From Oikopleura dioica (taxonomy: Eukaryota; Chordata; Appendicularia; Copelata; Oikopleuridae), in the NCBI GenBank assembly GCA_907165135.1, contig OU015567.1, positions 3,973,001 to 4,037,000 of the forward strand: a stretch of 64,000 nucleotides of DNA, in the 5' to 3' direction. Below are positions 22,347 to 33,479 of this stretch, piece by piece. Position 1 is the first letter of the stretch. Every line of letters begins with the position of its first letter. Made by a program: the position numbers and the translations under genes. The notes beneath the pieces were generated by a model that did no database searches, was not told where the DNA came from, and saw nothing but the letters and a program-made list of their open reading frames with translations.

Positions 22347-22894
22347 TCAAAATCTTGGCAGTTCGATAAGCCATCCTTCTCCTTGATGGATTCTTCGAAG
22401 ATGTTGCTCCATGGTGTGTCTTTGAAAGTGCGTGTGCGGGCAGTGACTACATTTCCATCGAGAAATGTGGTGCTGCAAATGGTGTTGGTAGTGTCGCTTG
22501 AGGCGTTCTTTACTGCTGAGTCCGTAGCTTATAGAATTATCGAACAAGTGTGGGCAGATTTTACACATGAAGTTTCCATCGCCTTTTCCACGCCTAGGAA
22601 CAGTCTCGATATTACGAACGTTCGCAACGAGGAAGCTGATGTCGTCGTCCGAAACCTGGTCCGCCTGAATTCTAAGATAATGATCAAGCGATGAGGTTAA
22701 TGATTACCATATTGATATTTGTAAGATCGTCGATTATTTTTTTGACGCGATTTGGATTCTCAGCCACTGAGTTGCCATTGGTTCTAGGAAAGCCCCAAAA
22801 TAGTCGAAATAGTTCCTCCTCATTTTCGAGAAGGTCTAAAATAATTTTTATTTAATTTTATTTCTAAGAAAGAGCTCTTTTTACCAGCCATCAT
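22347..22894 (-). CDS. C2H2-type zinc-finger protein, paralogue B
   Basis: Three exons (22894-22885, 22835-22708, 22674-22347). The product begins MMADLLENEEELFRLFW, then a helix ending NRVKKIIDDLTNINM, then ADQVSDDDISFLVANVRNIE, and the finger pair CKICPHLF...HHLQHH and WKCSHCPHTHF...HLRRIH. It lacks the acidic N-terminal extension of paralogue A. The middle and last exons share splice phases and order with paralogue A, which supports duplication after the introns were in place. Confidence 0.7.
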
Positions 22895-23059
22895 TTATCG
22901 AATGGATCTCGTGGAAAAAAAATTATAATTCTAATTTTGAGAAAATGAAATTGATATAGCGGCAATAAAAACAAAAAGTTCTACGCCCTAGTATTTTTAA
23001 AGACCGTAATACAATGACAATTTTTAACGAATGAGTCGCCTCTTTATTTTATGATTTGT

Positions 23060-24202
23060 TCATTTTGCAAATTTTCCGAAGTTTTGGATGATTTCTCGCC
23101 AGAGTTGGGGAGGCGTATGGAGGGAGAAGGTGACGGTGGAGATTCGAGGATTGCTGATGTTTTGCAGGGCATTTGTCATGTTTTGAATTTTGTCCACGCT
23201 CAACTAAAATGGATTGTATTGAAACCAGTTCCTTTATTTTTGACCCGGTCGTTACCTTGACGCCAATTGATTTTTCTCGTTTATGACTTCGATCTCGCTT
23301 ATCTGTTGTTTCCAAATGCATGTCAAAGTGCCTTAAAATTAAGCTCAGATTATAAACGAAAGCTTGAAATACTTTTCTCCGTATTTGTTAATTCGAATTG
23401 GCGAAAAACCCTTCACTTTGACCAAGCAATCTGGAAGATCAACTTCAGCGTACGAGTTGGACTTCATCATCGGTGGAATTGGCTGGTCGAGAAGGCCTCC
23501 CATCTTTTGCTTCGGGAGTTTGATAACATATTTTGGGCTTTTATTTTTTCCTGCGCCGAAGTTCTCGATCTTGATGAAAATTTAAAGGAAGCTGACAAAT
23601 GGCACCACCTTGAATGAATCTGATGTTGTAGCACCAAAAACATTGTCCATTGCCGCAATTTGAAGGTTGATCTCATTAACTGCGGCACTGATGTCTTCCT
23701 GGCTCTTGTTCAGACTCGATCGACTGAAGATTTTATTGCATAAATTCTTTTTTTATCAGATTAAACCTGTTGATTCTTTTAATCGCGACCAACTCTTGTT
23801 GCGCTTCTTTTTTGATCATCTTCTTTTTCTTCTGTCTTTCTTGCAATTCCTTGAGCTCATTCTTCGGATCGACTTCTTCGGCTATTTCTTCGTCGCTTCC
23901 GGAGGATGGCGCAAAGCTGCTGGTTGAAAGAAAGCTGTGGTCATTTCGGGTCATTTGCTGCTTTCCATAAAAACTGCCTTCTGTTTCGAGTTTTCGGCCA
24001 AGAGGGGATTTTGCCCGTCTCGATCCTAGTAAAAAATAAAACGAGAAAGAAAAGCGCTGATACCAGGAGTGCTGAGCAAATCAGGAGTAAGAAGGCGATC
24101 AGCATTGATTTGTGGTGAAAGGCGACGGGCTGCAACAGGTGAACGGCCACGTGACTGAGTTCTAGATGCGACGGATGATTTTCGTGAACCAGGTCTTCTC
24201 AT
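23060..24202 (-). CDS. unrecognised cytoplasmic protein with a charged coiled coil
   Basis: I do not recognise the family. Several exons join in frame. The start (MRRPGSRKSSVASRTQSRGR) is Arg/Ser-rich. An acidic patch (SGSDEEIAEEVDPKNELKEL) leads into a strongly charged coiled coil (QERQKKKKMIKKEAQQEL). Then come a helix-rich stretch and a globular part (KYVIKLPKQKMGGLLDQPIP, VDLPDCLVKVKGFSPIRI). It ends in LWREIIQNFGKFAK and the stop at 23060-23062. All joins after the start are GT-AG with introns of about 35-50 nt. No signal peptide or membrane segment survives in the spliced frame. It lies in a run of four minus-strand genes; spacing to its neighbours is 139 and 165 bp. Confidence 0.62.
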
Positions 24203-24341
24203 GACTCACAGGACAGAACAATATAAAATCAAAATTGTATTTACATTTTTCATTTTTTTCAAATTTATATTCTAACTCAACACCAATCGTTTAAGTAAAA
24301 TATAATAGGTTTACTTTTACCATTTAGTTATGGTTTTTGAA

Positions 24342-24550
24342 TCATTTCCTTGGAGATCTAGATCTAGAACGTATTGTCGGGTTGTGGGGGGTACTCATGG
24401 TCACGTGAGTCTCCATTTGCTCAGGATCGTAAAGAGCAAGCCCTCGAACTCGAGTTTCTGTTGGAATCATCATCATGTCCTTATTTTCGGATAAAAAAGA
24501 AGAAGAAAAAAGAACGATCTGATTACCGGGAGGACAATATGGGAATTCAT
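24342..24550 (-). CDS. short basic-tailed protein (about 53 residues)
   Basis: Two exons (24550-24527 and 24479-24342) join with a 47-nt GT-AG intron: MNSHIVLP, then DMMMIPTETRVRGLALYDPE, ending in an Arg/Ser tail (RSRSRSPRK). I know no family. It lies just upstream of, and in the same direction as, the gene starting at 24202, which also begins with an Arg/Ser-rich segment, so it might belong to the same transcript. Confidence 0.4.
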
Positions 24551-24932
24551 GGCTGGACAGTTCTCTCTTTCGGAAATCAAGGGCGCGACAGGAGATCAAA
24601 AAAGTGTTGGCCTTGCGGTTCTAGCCACGGAGCGAAAGGAAAAGTTTTTGATACGAAGGGCGCTTATCACTTAACCCAAGCACTTGTTGATCTTCAGGCG
24701 TCAAGGCCAAGTATTTTTTTGAAATATAAATCAAGCGCTTATCAGTTCTCATAAATTTTTAACTATGGATCGTCTTAGACAAATAATTGCCACTTTTAAA
24801 AAAATTTTAAGGGCGTCTAGAAGTTGCCAGAAAAATATTTGATTAAAGCATTAAGTCATGCAATGATCATCTTTATGTCAATAAGATTTTCAAAAATATA
24901 AAAAACCACAAGAAAAAACGAAGAAATTCAAA

Positions 24933-25506
24933 ATGTCAGAAACGGAAATTCAACAAATGCAGAAATCTTTAACCCTTATCTTGAAGAAACTAGAGCTGGC
25001 AGAAAAAGAAAGAAACGATTTGAAAGAAGAAAATAAAGTCATGAAAGAATCGAGCGAAAAATTGACGGAAAAATATTTGGAAATCGAAGGTAAGTTATTT
25101 TTTGAAAAATTTTATTTGAATGCCGGTAGAGAGGCATTTTTTGATGACTTGTGTAATTTGGCGCACTATAAAATACAGCAATGAAACCGGTTGATTCTTA
25201 AATAGAATAACTTCAATAATGAGTTTTTTAGGAAACCAGTCGATTCTGCAGAAAAAGAAGCAAATAGACGATGAATCAACCAAAAAGATCGAACTGCTTT
25301 TCAAGAAAATCGACTGGATACACAATACTTACAACAGCAAATTTCAGTATTTTTATTAGCGAAACGAGAAGCAAGACAGGGCGATTGCGTCGCTGGAGAA
25401 GAAAAACAAGCAATTTGCGAGACGAATAAAAGACCTTGAGGAAGCTCTTGCTATGATGAAAAAGAAATTCTCCCGATGGGAAAAGTTTCAAATCAAAAAA
25501 ATTTAG
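24933..25506 (+). CDS. coiled-coil protein
   Basis: Exon 1 (24933-25089) encodes an acidic/basic heptad pattern from the first residues (LILKKLELAEKERNDLKEEN). Exon 2 starts at 25232 and continues it (KKKQIDDESTKKIELLFKKI). The last exon (ending at the TAG at 25504-25506) carries KNKQFARRIKDLEEALAMMK. The second join keeps the coiled coil only if the intron is GA-AG (donor GACTGG near 25312). Almost the whole product of about 140 residues is predicted coiled coil. I cannot assign a partner or function. Confidence 0.6.
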
Positions 25507-25851
25507 TTCGAACGAAAAAACTGAAACGAAGAATGAAGCTATTGATAAATTGTACAGTGTCTGAAAGAATTAAAGAAGCGCATGATCAAATCTCATCCAT
25601 ACGTTTTTTCATTTGATTATGACGGCCATAAGCTCAGCAAATAGCCCGTGGTTGGCTTCGATACTGTTTTCAATAAACCAAAGTTGCGCATCTATCAGTT
25701 TATTTGTCAATTAATTGCAGCCTTGTTATTTAAATTCCAATGTCAAGAATTCATAAATATTTGATCATTGAAGATTTTCGCGTAAGCCGCGGTTTAGCTC
25801 TCGAAAAGCTCAGAATCTGAATGTTAAAAATACTGATCGAACTGTCCCGGA

Positions 25852-26112
25852 ATGAAGTCAACAGTAATTGGAGTTTTTCTTTTTGCTTCAGCTCTAGGAG
25901 TTATGATCTTTTTTATTCAGCGTTTCGATCAAAAACCTATCACAATAACAAAAGAGGACGGAAAAGGTGAGATATCAACTAAGCTTGTTTAGTTTAAAAT
26001 CTTTATTCTTAAAGATTTTCGACTGAAACAACATAGACCAAGCTTTCTAGATATTCTACGAAGATCTTTCTCTCTCTGCCTAAATTATGATCATCCAACT
26101 CACAACTTGTGA
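25852..26112 (+). CDS. small membrane or secreted peptide, family P1 copy 1 (70 residues)
   Basis: Two exons (25852-25966, 26015-26112) with a 48-nt GT-AG phase-1 intron. The N-terminus is hydrophobic (STVIGVFLFASALGVMIFF), either an uncleaved anchor or a signal peptide. The second exon reads DFRLKQHRPSFLDILRRSFS and ends LCLNYDHPTHNL. The second exon of the nested gene at 26625-26919 has the same phase and matching residues (DF, F-x-DI, S-x-SLC, N-x-DH, H), so the two are paralogues. I recognise no family. Confidence 0.6.
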
Positions 26113-26243
26113 GTCAAAATTCCAACTAAATGTTTGTGAAAGAAGTTTTAAACTGTATTCATCATTCAGTTTTTTTTTTGTCAAAAAGAGAAAGCGATTG
26201 ATACAGATTTTTGTTTGTTTATTTTTCAATTGATTTTTCCGGT

Positions 26244-27435
26244 TTATTTTCTTGGACTTCTTGCAATTTTCTTCGGGCCAGTTGGATTTCCAGCCACAAA
26301 ATCATATTCGCAGTCATAATTGTATCTGAACACGAAATCTTCCGGGCACATGTTCCATTCATCCTCCGCCTTCAGCACAATCGTCTCGAATTTCTTCGAC
26401 TCGACAAAAGAAGGTTCTCGCCCAAGAATCCAGAACTGAGTGTTTGTATGAGTCGCATTTAGGCGATAACAGTTCATTCCAGCGGCGTACTCGTCATAGT
26501 CAGTGTCAAGGACCCCTGAATATTTAATCATAAGAGCTTTTTTGCGGTGAAAACTTGGGTAAGCCATCAAAATTACGGATTCAAGTTGCCTCAGCAAAAC
26601 TGTCAGGGGATCAGTCGTGTCAAAATGATGAAAAGAATTTTGGTAGCAATTTTTCTTTTTTGTTTTTCTCAAGGAAGAGTCGTTGGTCCTGATGGGTGGC
26701 AGCCTCTTCGGCTACGATCCTACGAAAATTCGGAAGAAGAACCCCAAGGTATGTTTCTTTGGATTTAACTGATAAAAGGCGATATATTTTCATAAAAAGA
26801 TCACTTTTTTAACCTTTTTTTAAGATTTTTTAATGAGAGAAGATCATGGAAACTTTTTCGATATTATTCGAAAGTCACTATCCCTGTGCGTTAACGACGA
26901 CCACCTATACCACTGGTAGAACAGACTATGATAGGCTTCACCGTTACACTGTCTTCTACTTACAGTAATTTGGATAATACGGTGCGTCTTCGGGCGTGTA
27001 TTCATCAATAAAATCGACAAATAGCAAGTTGGGCGCTGTTCGTTCAAAATCTTGATACGCATAGCCAGTTGTCCATGTTTTCGCCCAGAGCCCGTCTTTT
27101 GTTGGGTTGATCGAAGTGTTATTCACGTCGATGCGGGACTTTTCGGCGTCGAAATCGTAGAAAAGCTCGATGCATTTTCCGTCCGATCCGTCTGGCTCAT
27201 TTGGCAAATATCGCTCTAGAATTGGGCTTATGTTTATTTAACGATGAAAAACGGGCTAGGAAAATTCAGGCAGAGAACAAAATTCTAGAGCCCCTTTTCC
27301 TGGATACCCCGCAAGATTCCACCAAATGCCCGAAAACGCTTCCGCATTGAAATTTTCTATTATCGGCGGAACTAGACAGTCCTCCGTTGTAGTCCTTGCT
27401 AGCGCAACTCCGACAAATCCTGCGACTCTCAACAT
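26244..27435 (-). CDS. secreted lipocalin, apolipoprotein D-like
   Basis: A signal peptide (MLRVAGFVGVALA) precedes the lipocalin start motif NFNAEAFSGIWWNLAGYP (the G-x-W signature). The middle exon carries GKCIELFYDFD and a beta-barrel body ending DAPYYPNY. The third exon begins WVLDTDYDEYAAGMNCYRLN, the conserved second lipocalin motif. Cysteines fit two disulfides. It should bind a small hydrophobic ligand outside the cell. Exons are 27435-27300, 27215-26964 and 26515-26244. The first intron (27216-27299) is GA-AG and its ends are an 11-bp inverted repeat. The second intron (448 nt) contains an entire small gene on the opposite strand. Confidence 0.82.
26625..26919 (+). CDS. small secreted peptide, family P1 copy 2, nested in the lipocalin intron (72 residues)
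   Basis: Two exons (26625-26748, 26825-26919) with a GT-AG phase-1 intron. A strong signal peptide (MMKRILVAIFLFCFSQG) is followed by an acidic linker (SYENSEEEPQ), then exon 2 DFLMREDHGNFFDIIRKSLS and LCVNDDHLYHW. Exon 2 aligns with the gene at 25852-26112. The mature peptide is about 55 residues with a single cysteine. It lies wholly inside intron 2 of the lipocalin gene on the other strand. Confidence 0.65.
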
Positions 27436-27595
27436 TCTTATCAATAATTATTACGAGAAGTCGATTTTCAAAGTTTTTGTATGGATTGTTACGATTGTCG
27501 AGCGTAAGAGATGAACTGAGTTTCGAAAGTCGACAAATGTCAGGGGTCATTTATTCATTTTCGCGTGACATTTTCAACACAGTAAGAAAAAACTT

Positions 27596-28183
27596 CTATC
27601 CGATTCGCTTCACGATCTTCTTCACAGTGCCAGTAGCCTTGTCATAGATTCGTCGGACGATTCTCTTAACTTCATTTTCTTCTTCTTCTCCCTCATCTTC
27701 CTCAATTTTTTCAATCTCTTGGATTTCCTGAACGTCCAGAAGCATCGCTCGTTGATTTTGCAGGATCTTAAAAGGTGTTAGTTTTTACTCTGATTTTTCC
27801 CATACTTGAATGAGATTCAATGTCGTTGTTGTTGCTTTTGCTGTTGTTGTGGTGGTGGTCGTTGTCGTTGTTGTTTTGGGACAATCGACCGCATGTGGCC
27901 AGTTGCAGATTTGGAGCTTCGGGTCAAAAACTGTTCCGCTTGGGCAGTTTTTGATGAATGTTCTTCCATGGGCGCAATGGTAGAATTTATTGCATTCTGC
28001 GTGCGGGAACATGCCTTTTACTGATTTCGATATTTTTCAATAGAAATAAATTTTTAAATAATGAACCAGTCCTGAACCCTTCGAGCTGCAAAAATTATCT
28101 GCACTGATTCCAGCAATGATAAATGTCTAAAATGTTGACTGTGAATTGTCATTAAAAGAAATGCTTACCGAAAATAATCTCAT
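27596..28183 (-). CDS. secreted protein with one chitin-binding type-2 (peritrophin-A) domain
   Basis: Starts MRLFSTFIIAGISA (signal peptide split by an intron), followed by a CBM14 domain: FCSSKGSG, MFPHAECNKFYHCAHG, NCPSGTVFDP and CNWPHAVDC, six cysteines at family spacing. A short poly-Thr linker leads to a charged C-terminal helix (EIEKIEEDEGEEEENEVKRI) ending in basic residues. The domain binds chitin outside the cell. Three introns fit: GT-AG after the start exon, a GA-AG intron inside the domain (donor GACTGG) that alone preserves the first cysteine and the frame, and a GT-AG intron before the acidic exon. Confidence 0.78.
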
Positions 28184-28474
28184 TTCTCTTATTTTTTTCT
28201 TGTTTGACTCGTTTTAACATAGACGGTTGGTTTTTATAGAAAGCGACACTTTGAATTTTAAGTGTCTCTCCAAGAAAATAAAGTACTTCGAATTTCGTAA
28301 AAATTCGAATTCAAGACAGTGGAAAATAAATCAGTAGAAAGAGTTTATTTCTAAAAATCTCTTGTTGTTTGTAGAAAAAGACAAGTCTGACGTTTCATCA
28401 ACGCCGACTTGAGTCGTTTAAGAAGTAAGAATATGTACAGAACTGCAGCGCATAAAAAGCTGGAATCGGACTTT

Positions 28475-29556
28475 TTAGATGTTCCAATCGGGCGGGCACT
28501 CTCCAATGTTGGCCAAAAAGTATTCTTTCTTTGTAGGGTTGCAGCATTGCTTCACGGCGTCGTGATAGATTTTCCTAGAAAAAAACATAATTAACGAAGG
28601 GTAGACCCTTAGTTTGACTCACTTAGGTCCCGTAGAAGGCCCGCAGCATTTTGCATCATCATCGTGCAAATACATTTCCGTCGTCTTGTCCCCTCTTCCC
28701 ATGAAGTTGAATCCATCTCCAGCCACTCCCATCGGTCTGAAAACTGGTAACGCCAAATCAACCCGAAAAGAACAACCTCATTCGGGGCTCGCTATTGAAA
28801 GAGAGCTTTGGTTTGTGATGGCATTTTGAGAGGTCGTGATTTTCGCTGGAGAATTGAGAATCGTAAAAAGGCAGGGCTTGTTTCAGCTCTTCAGCGAACT
28901 AAAAATTTCTCTAGAATTTGAAAAAATAGGAAAATTTGGCTCAAAAATACAAAGAAAAAGAATAATTACGACAAAAATTAAGGTGAAATTTTAGACCTAT
29001 TAGATAACCGTACTCGCCCGCTAGACCAATCAGATCTCACAAAAAATCTTCCCAAAGAATCGAATTTTTTGCATTATGCCGATCTTTTTGTCTGATACCT
29101 GTTTATCACATTCGCATAAATGTCTGTTACAACTCTTCACTGGATTCATACAGTAAGGCTGATCGGACAAAAAGCCCAATTTATAGAGCGCATTTGGTCC
29201 CTCCAAATTGCACTCGCTTCCGTCCTCAATCTGCACGCATCTTTGACAGTCTTTGTAATTTTTGCACGCTTGGTCGATCGGATCGACCGCGGCACCGTGT
29301 CCTGGAGTGGCGAGGCCTTTTGGGTCGAGCAAATTGCAGTTGCATCCGTAGGACAAATACTGGTCCGCGGAGGTTTCCGGAATGTAGTACTCTAAAAGGT
29401 CGGCTAGGTTAGGATACTTAAGTTTGAAGTCGATCGCGGTAGAAGTGACGAACATCGACGAAGCCGCATCTGGTTGATGAAAAAGAGCGAGGGAAAATGT
29501 CAGCAGGTCTAAAAATGGATAAAATCTAAGTTGGAGAAGAAATCTTACCTCTCATA
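28475..29556 (-). CDS. secreted PLA2-like protein with a C-terminal CCG...CC module
   Basis: A signal peptide split by an intron (MRD, LLTFSLALFHQP) is followed by a domain resembling secreted phospholipase A2: SYGCNCNLL, DQACKNYKDCQRC, CECDKQ and FAEELKQALPFYD. The position that should hold the catalytic histidine of the HDxC motif is occupied by tyrosine (NYKDC), and the glycine-rich calcium loop is altered, so activity is doubtful. The C-terminal part carries KCCGPSTGP...YHDAVKQCCN, a CCG...Y...CC pattern seen in galaxin-like matrix proteins. Five exons join by GT-AG introns, including RMR|PMG near 28770. A structural or matrix role, as for otoconin-type inactive PLA2 proteins, is an inference. 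Confidence 0.65.
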
Positions 29557-29559
29557 TTG

Positions 29560-31344
29560 AAATCTCTTGACGAAAAAGCGGGAAAAGGATGCGAAATATC
29601 GGACGAAAAATGAATCGGAAAGTGAGTGAAATCGAGCCGCGCGCTCTGATTTATCATGATTTTCCAAGGTGCGCCACCTAGAGCGCATCGAGCGATTTTC
29701 GCGCGCTCGCTCTTCTGCGGATTTTTCAATGAATTAAAAATATATTTGGAATAAAAAAATGATCCATAAAATTACTAGATTCTTGACTCTAGGATTTTCT
29801 TAGGTAACAAACACACATGTTCCTAAAATTGCCGATTTAAGAAAAATGCATAATTTCTATTTTCTTCGATATTTGGCCTCTCTCTTTTAATTTTTTCAAG
29901 AAGCAACTCAAAAATAATATGCTGTTGAGTTAATTCGTGATCTAAAATATTTAACTTTTTCAAAATATGTGAAAATTAGAAGTTATTTTAATCAGGTCAC
30001 GTGTTTTCGCTGAAAATTATGCTTCGAAAGGATCTAAAAGTGGCCCGAACTTGAACATTCGCTACGCTTTGATATCGTTTTAATATCTTAGCAAAATCAT
30101 GTTTTTAAGTCAGCAGATTTGCCCCTTTTTCGAGAAAGAACCTTCGGAAAGCACGTATTGAGCTGGCTTAGATTTGATCCCGAATAAACGTTTAAACGGA
30201 TTTGCGCTCAAAAGTCCTCAAACAACAAGATTAATTCAGGGAAGAATCATCAAAAGGGCTTTTTGACTAGGTCGTAATTTCCCACCGATTTTGGAAAGAG
30301 ATGCGATCCAGAACTGACGAAAACGTGCTCTTTATCACGCCACTCTTGTTTTCGAAAAGAAGTGGCTATCTTCTTGATACCGCAGTCACTCGCCAAAAAA
30401 GGGTCTAGGATAGCAAGTGAACCAGACCGATCTTTGTATTTTTCTTTTGAAAAATTAATTTCTAAAAAAAAAATTTTTGAAAATATTTTTTGTTTTTAAT
30501 TTTTTTATTAAAAAAAAACCTCGAAAAAACAGACAAAACCAATTTTTGGAAATGAATTTTTGGATAACCAATAAGATTGCTGTATTTGGCCGACCGGCCA
30601 ATGAAAACCCTTTCCATAAAAATCTGTTCCAAAAATTTGTTCTACCCGAAAAACCCTAACCCTAACCAAAAGTTCAAATTCATTGCCCGCTTTCTCGAGC
30701 TCTAGAAAATGCAATTTAAATATTTGAATCGTGCTAATGACGAAATTAGCGAGGAGCACTTTTTCTTCCATTCATTTTGTCTGATCCTCTTACCGCGCCG
30801 ACCTCGTTCTCCACACACGTAATTACGTTTATTTGAAAAAGATAATTGACGCAGTGATGAGCCTTTTTCAGGAAGCAACGTTGAAATTAGTGCGTTATTG
30901 AATAAATTGAAAAGAAAAATTTTCTTGAAAAAAAAATGCGGTAACTTCTTTGAGTCGAAAAAAATCTGTTTTTTGAAAAAACTTCTTCAGAAAAAATATC
31001 CTTTTTTCTAAACCACATTTTGAATCAATAAAAGAGCGTGGAAAAATTGTAAATCTAAATTTAATTGAGCAAAAATGGCAATTTCCCGGTCTTCCTCGCC
31101 GCGACTATTTTGGCAAAAGTGATAAGGAATTCTAATGTCGGCTGGGAGCGACGTTTTGAGGTTCAATGAAGCTTCAAGGCTCCGCTAAAGTGACTGGCTT
31201 TTGACAAGGGCGAAATTTTAGGGAGCCGCGGAGGATTTGAATTGAGAAGGTACCGGCTTCGTTTTTTCACGTTTTGAGTTTTAAAGGGTACTATCTTCGA
31301 TTTCCTGAAAAGTCAAAGTCAATTTTATTATAAAAAGAAAGGAA
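29560..31344. other. intergenic, no gene seen
   Basis: About 1.8 kb without a coding frame I trust. There is a short telomere-like CCCTAACCCTAAC at about 30653-30665 and long A/T runs near 30460-30530. Confidence 0.5.
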
Positions 31345-32381
31345 TCAAAAGAGTTGGTTGAGCCAGTCCAAAAATCGGTAAGCCGAGTTTGTCGCTGTCG
31401 GTCGAACTGTTCTTCGAATCCAATTGTAGGTTCCCTTGAAAGCAGCAGAAGAATACACCCCGGGAAATCCTTCCGAAGCGCAGCCATTTCCCCACGAAAC
31501 CACTCCGACAAGCGACGCCCGTCCGTTTATTGCGCAAATCAGTGGCCCGCCAGAATCACCCTGGCAAGAGTCGACGCCTCCATCCGTCAAGCCATCGTCA
31601 TTGTTGTCGAGTTTTCCGGCGCATATCATTTCCGATTTGAGATCGCTTGCTCCATAGTTCGAATTTTCAATGCAGTAATCTTTCTCCATCACTGTAACGT
31701 GAGCTTGTTTGAGCTTGTTGGAGACTGTTCCAGAAGACTGAGTGTTTCCCCAACCGGCGATCCAGCAATCTGATCCTTGTTGAGGCAGATGGTCGGTAAG
31801 GCAAGCGATTTTGACGCTTTCATCGGGGTCTGAAGCGATGATGTCTCCGGAGAGTTTTACCAAGCAAACATCGTAGCGTAGATTTGAAGCTCTTTTCAAT
31901 GGTTTTTTTTTCTATTTTTTCGTACCTTACTTTTTACGATTTTGTTCAAAAACCTTTCCGATATCTTGGATGTTTGATGATTTTCGACGATCGAAGGGTA
32001 AATTCTCTAGAATCGACGGAATTCTGTGAAAGATCGCCAAAAGTAGCATCGATCGAATTCGCCCCGTCACAGCAATGAGCAGCGCTAGAAAAGTATGAAA
32101 CGAAAATCTTCGGGATTCTCTTACGTCAAAATCCAGTTATTGTCGATGATAGTCCCTCCACAGAGAGCTTGTCCTGCGTCAGTTTCAACAGTCAATCTCG
32201 TTATAAAAGGCCATTGATTGTTCTTAGCGTTGATTCCTCCGACAATTTTCGTAACATTTACTTTTGGCAAAGTCTTTCTCTCGAAGTTCAACTCGTGGCT
32301 GCATGTTTCAAGGTTCGGAAGATTGTCCAAATTTGTCCGAAAACAGGCCTGAGCCAAGCCGATGAGGAAAAATCTGATCAT
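31345..32381 (-). CDS. trypsin-like serine protease (S1 family), secreted
   Basis: A signal peptide (MIRFFLIGLAQA) and propeptide lead to the activation site before IVGGINAKNNQWPF. All three catalytic residues are visible: the histidine in TAAHCCDG (across an intron), the aspartate in RYDVCLVKL, and the serine in CQGDSGGPL. The residue six before that serine is Asp, giving trypsin-like preference for Arg/Lys, and SWGNGCA follows. The H exon joins the D exon in frame only through a GA-AG intron (donor GAAAGG near 31954, acceptor before 31891); the GT alternative shifts the frame. The domain has normal length and a short C-terminal extension. Confidence 0.85.
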
Positions 32382-33479
32382 TTCGGGAGCAAATGAAAAG
32401 TACGGTGGCTTTTGTACTTCTGCGAATGTTGATCCGGAAGTGCTAAGAATCGAGACAGTAAGAGTAAAGCGACAAGATGGAATCGGAAACACAAAAAGTG
32501 ATGTTTGCTGACAACCGTAATAATTGAAAAGCTGATTTTGAAATAAATGACGAACTTAGGGAAGACAAGTTTATTGAAATCCCACTCAGAAGTGTCCAAA
32601 ACGACTCAAATCGTCTCCACAGCAAATTATTCGTATGAATGAATTTTCAATAAAAATCATTTTTGAAGTGTTACTCAATAAGTTCTACCAACTCAAATCC
32701 CCTCAAAAACCCTCTCAGCTGGCGCTCATCCCCCATTCAAGAATATTTGCTTTATAAAGTGACATTTTAATCTCTTTTGCGCAAAAACGGATTAAACCTG
32801 CTTGCCTAGACAAATTATTTTCTTAAACTTCTCAGCTAAAATTTACCACCTAGCTTTTTTTTTCTAAAATGGAACTTTTGAATGAAAAAATGCCGGTTTT
32901 TTTTCTGATGTGATAATAAAAAAGGATGCCTCTTTTGATGAAAAAGTGGAAACGGAATTTTTTGTTTTGGGAATTTTTCACTATCGGCGCTCTTGTTGAA
33001 TAACCCTTGACGATAGTTTTGTTTATAAAGCAGATGCACGTTGTTTTCAACCTCTAAAAAGGGATGATTGCTTTGATTTGGGAATTTTGAGGTTAAACGC
33101 GATCGGTGAAAAACCGGATCTGGAGCGTGTTTCTTCGACTTTTAAGAAATTGCCTTATCGCAATGAGGCAAGTGAGTGAAGAATTTAATTTCGTAGTGGC
33201 TGGATTGGATCAGCCCGAAATATGCAGAAGTGATTTTCAAGAGGCGGCGATTGCAAAGCTGGAGAACAGAGCACCGTGTCGATGCCAGTGTAAATAACAT
33301 TAACGGATCTGCTTATTTGGGACACATGCTCACTGATAGATGCGCAGTTAGAAAAATGATTTTGAAGGAATTTTATTCCACAGAAAATTACGTGAAGGAC
33401 CAAAGCGATCGACCGTCCGTATTTCCTGACAAGGAGATATAACGATCATTATTGGGTTTATACCAACCTTAATAAAAAC
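32382..33479. other. intergenic, no gene seen
   Basis: No supportable gene. A phrase near 33290 (AGTGTAAATAACATTAACGG) recurs near 35790, flanking the EGF pseudogene on both sides, so it may mark duplication boundaries. Confidence 0.45.

Noticed and set aside
33106..33442. Short plus-strand frames near 33.2 kb
   Set aside because: No family features; part of the sequence is repeated near 35.8 kb as non-coding DNA.
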